Assembly (NCBI GenBank): GCA_004332335.1 | Contig: SISS01000043.1 | Coordinates: 1-41,188, forward strand | Length of the DNA: 41,188 nt | Origin: Methanoregulaceae archaeon UXB-2016 | GTDB lineage: Archaea; Halobacteriota; Methanomicrobia; Methanomicrobiales; Methanospirillaceae | Direction of reading: 5' to 3' | Shown here: positions 40,899-41,188 of the stretch, in pieces | How positions within the stretch are numbered: the first letter of the stretch is position 1 | How the letters are laid out: each line of letters opens with the position of its first letter | The notes under the pieces: generated by a model | The model's database searches: none | What the model was told of the DNA's origin: nothing | Seen by the model: the letters and a program-made list of their open reading frames with translations, nothing else | Position numbers and translations under genes: made by a program

Positions 40899-41188
40899 AT
40901 GAAGACCGTACATCTCCTTCTGCTCTCCCTGCTGTTTGCCTCTCTCTGCACGGGCATCGCAGCCGCATCGACCATCGACAGCCCGTCGGTACTGAACACC
41001 GCCAGTCTCCCCGGGAGCGCCGGGCCCCTTACCCTCGCTACCACCACCCTGACCGTGAGTCCGAACACCCCGTTCACGCTCGAGGGCCGAATCGACTCAG
41101 CAACGACCGGCCAACCGTTGCCGAACGTTGCGGTCGTGCTCGAGGAGCAGGCGCCCGGAAGCACCATCTACCGGAGGGTCGACAGCAC
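40899..41188 (+). CDS. Secreted protein, partial (N-terminal part only)
   Basis: An open frame from the ATG at 40899 to the window end, 96 codons visible. Residues 1-23 form a clear signal peptide (MKTVHLLLLSLLFASLCTGI, then AAAS). The rest is Ser/Thr-rich and resembles a beta-sandwich or carboxypeptidase-regulatory-like domain (TPFTLEGRIDS, TGQPLPNVAVVLEEQ). Composition is like other envelope proteins of this window. The gene continues beyond the end, so the family cannot be settled. Confidence 0.7.
   Translation, partial: MKTVHLLLLSLLFASLCTGIAAASTIDSPSVLNTASLPGSAGPLTLATTTLTVSPNTPFTLEGRIDSATTGQPLPNVAVVLEEQAPGSTIYRRVDS

Noticed and set aside
40754-41188. ATG at 40754 opening another frame (VKDTSSSENNIL) into the window end
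   Set aside because: After about 40 codons it becomes an Arg/His-rich shadow of the signal-peptide gene, which is far more protein-like.
1-41188. tRNA, rRNA, insertion sequences, integrase or att sites
   Set aside because: No clover-leaf patterns, transposase-like frames or long direct or terminal repeats were noticed in the intergenic regions by eye; a tRNAscan or IS search was not possible.

Overview
The window is a GC-rich piece of a euryarchaeal methanogen chromosome, most likely of the order Methanomicrobiales. The evidence is an mcrBDCGA operon (methyl-coenzyme M reductase) followed on the same strand by mtrEDCBA (methyl-H4MPT:coenzyme M methyltransferase). Archaeal TATA boxes with leaderless or short-leader starts, an MsvR-type regulator, SepCysS and archaeal-type ThiI fit the same placement. 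No rRNA, tRNA, CRISPR array, insertion sequence or phage module was seen. Genus is inferred only loosely from GC content and gene order.

Layout. 1-8258 (minus): mtr operon (mtrA cut by the window edge) and mcr operon, each with its own upstream AT-rich region. 8580-12436: a tungstate uptake locus, with tupB-tupC on minus and, divergently, one lipoprotein that joins a TupA domain to a WtpA/ModA domain. 12638-13207: a KGG-repeat stress protein. 13222-19810: secreted or envelope proteins (a degenerate metallo-beta-lactamase with two lamin-tail domains; a subtilase-like protein and a secreted protein of unknown function, both ending in dockerin-like modules), a small ferredoxin, PsiE and a YgjP-type metallopeptidase. 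19941-21938: a membrane protein with two extracellular PKD domains and a cytoplasmic diadenylate cyclase domain. 21982-23943: fprA, disrupted by a stop codon and a frameshift, divergent from msvR with recognisable MsvR boxes between them. 24052-25271: a small hydrophilic protein and a Clp-fold SDH-type protease gene with two frameshifts. 25316-31526 (minus): citramalate/isopropylmalate synthase, ilvB, ilvN, SepCysS and thiI. 31620-35706 (plus): rfbC-rfbB-rfbD-rfbA plus an NAD-binding/SAF oxidoreductase. 35713-40618 (minus): GT2 glycosyltransferase, M42 aminopeptidase, aminotransferase, 6-phospho-3-hexuloisomerase and a PAP2 phosphatase. The last 290 bases start a secreted protein that runs off the window.

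How they fit together. The first 8 kb is the energy-conserving end of methanogenesis. The tungstate locus probably supplies the tungstopterin enzymes of the same pathway (inference from methanogen physiology). MsvR/FprA is the oxygen and redox defence unit, here apparently with a dead effector gene. SepCysS and ThiI are both sulfur-transfer enzymes on tRNA and sit downstream of branched-chain amino acid genes. The rfb block makes dTDP-L-rhamnose for surface glycans, next to a dolichyl-phosphate-type glycosyltransferase and a PAP2 lipid phosphatase. The strongest candidates for something little described are the receptor-like c-di-AMP cyclase and the TupA-WtpA fusion. Several apparently broken genes (fprA, the SDH protease, possibly the tupB start) lie within 15 kb, so assembly errors must be excluded before calling them pseudogenes.
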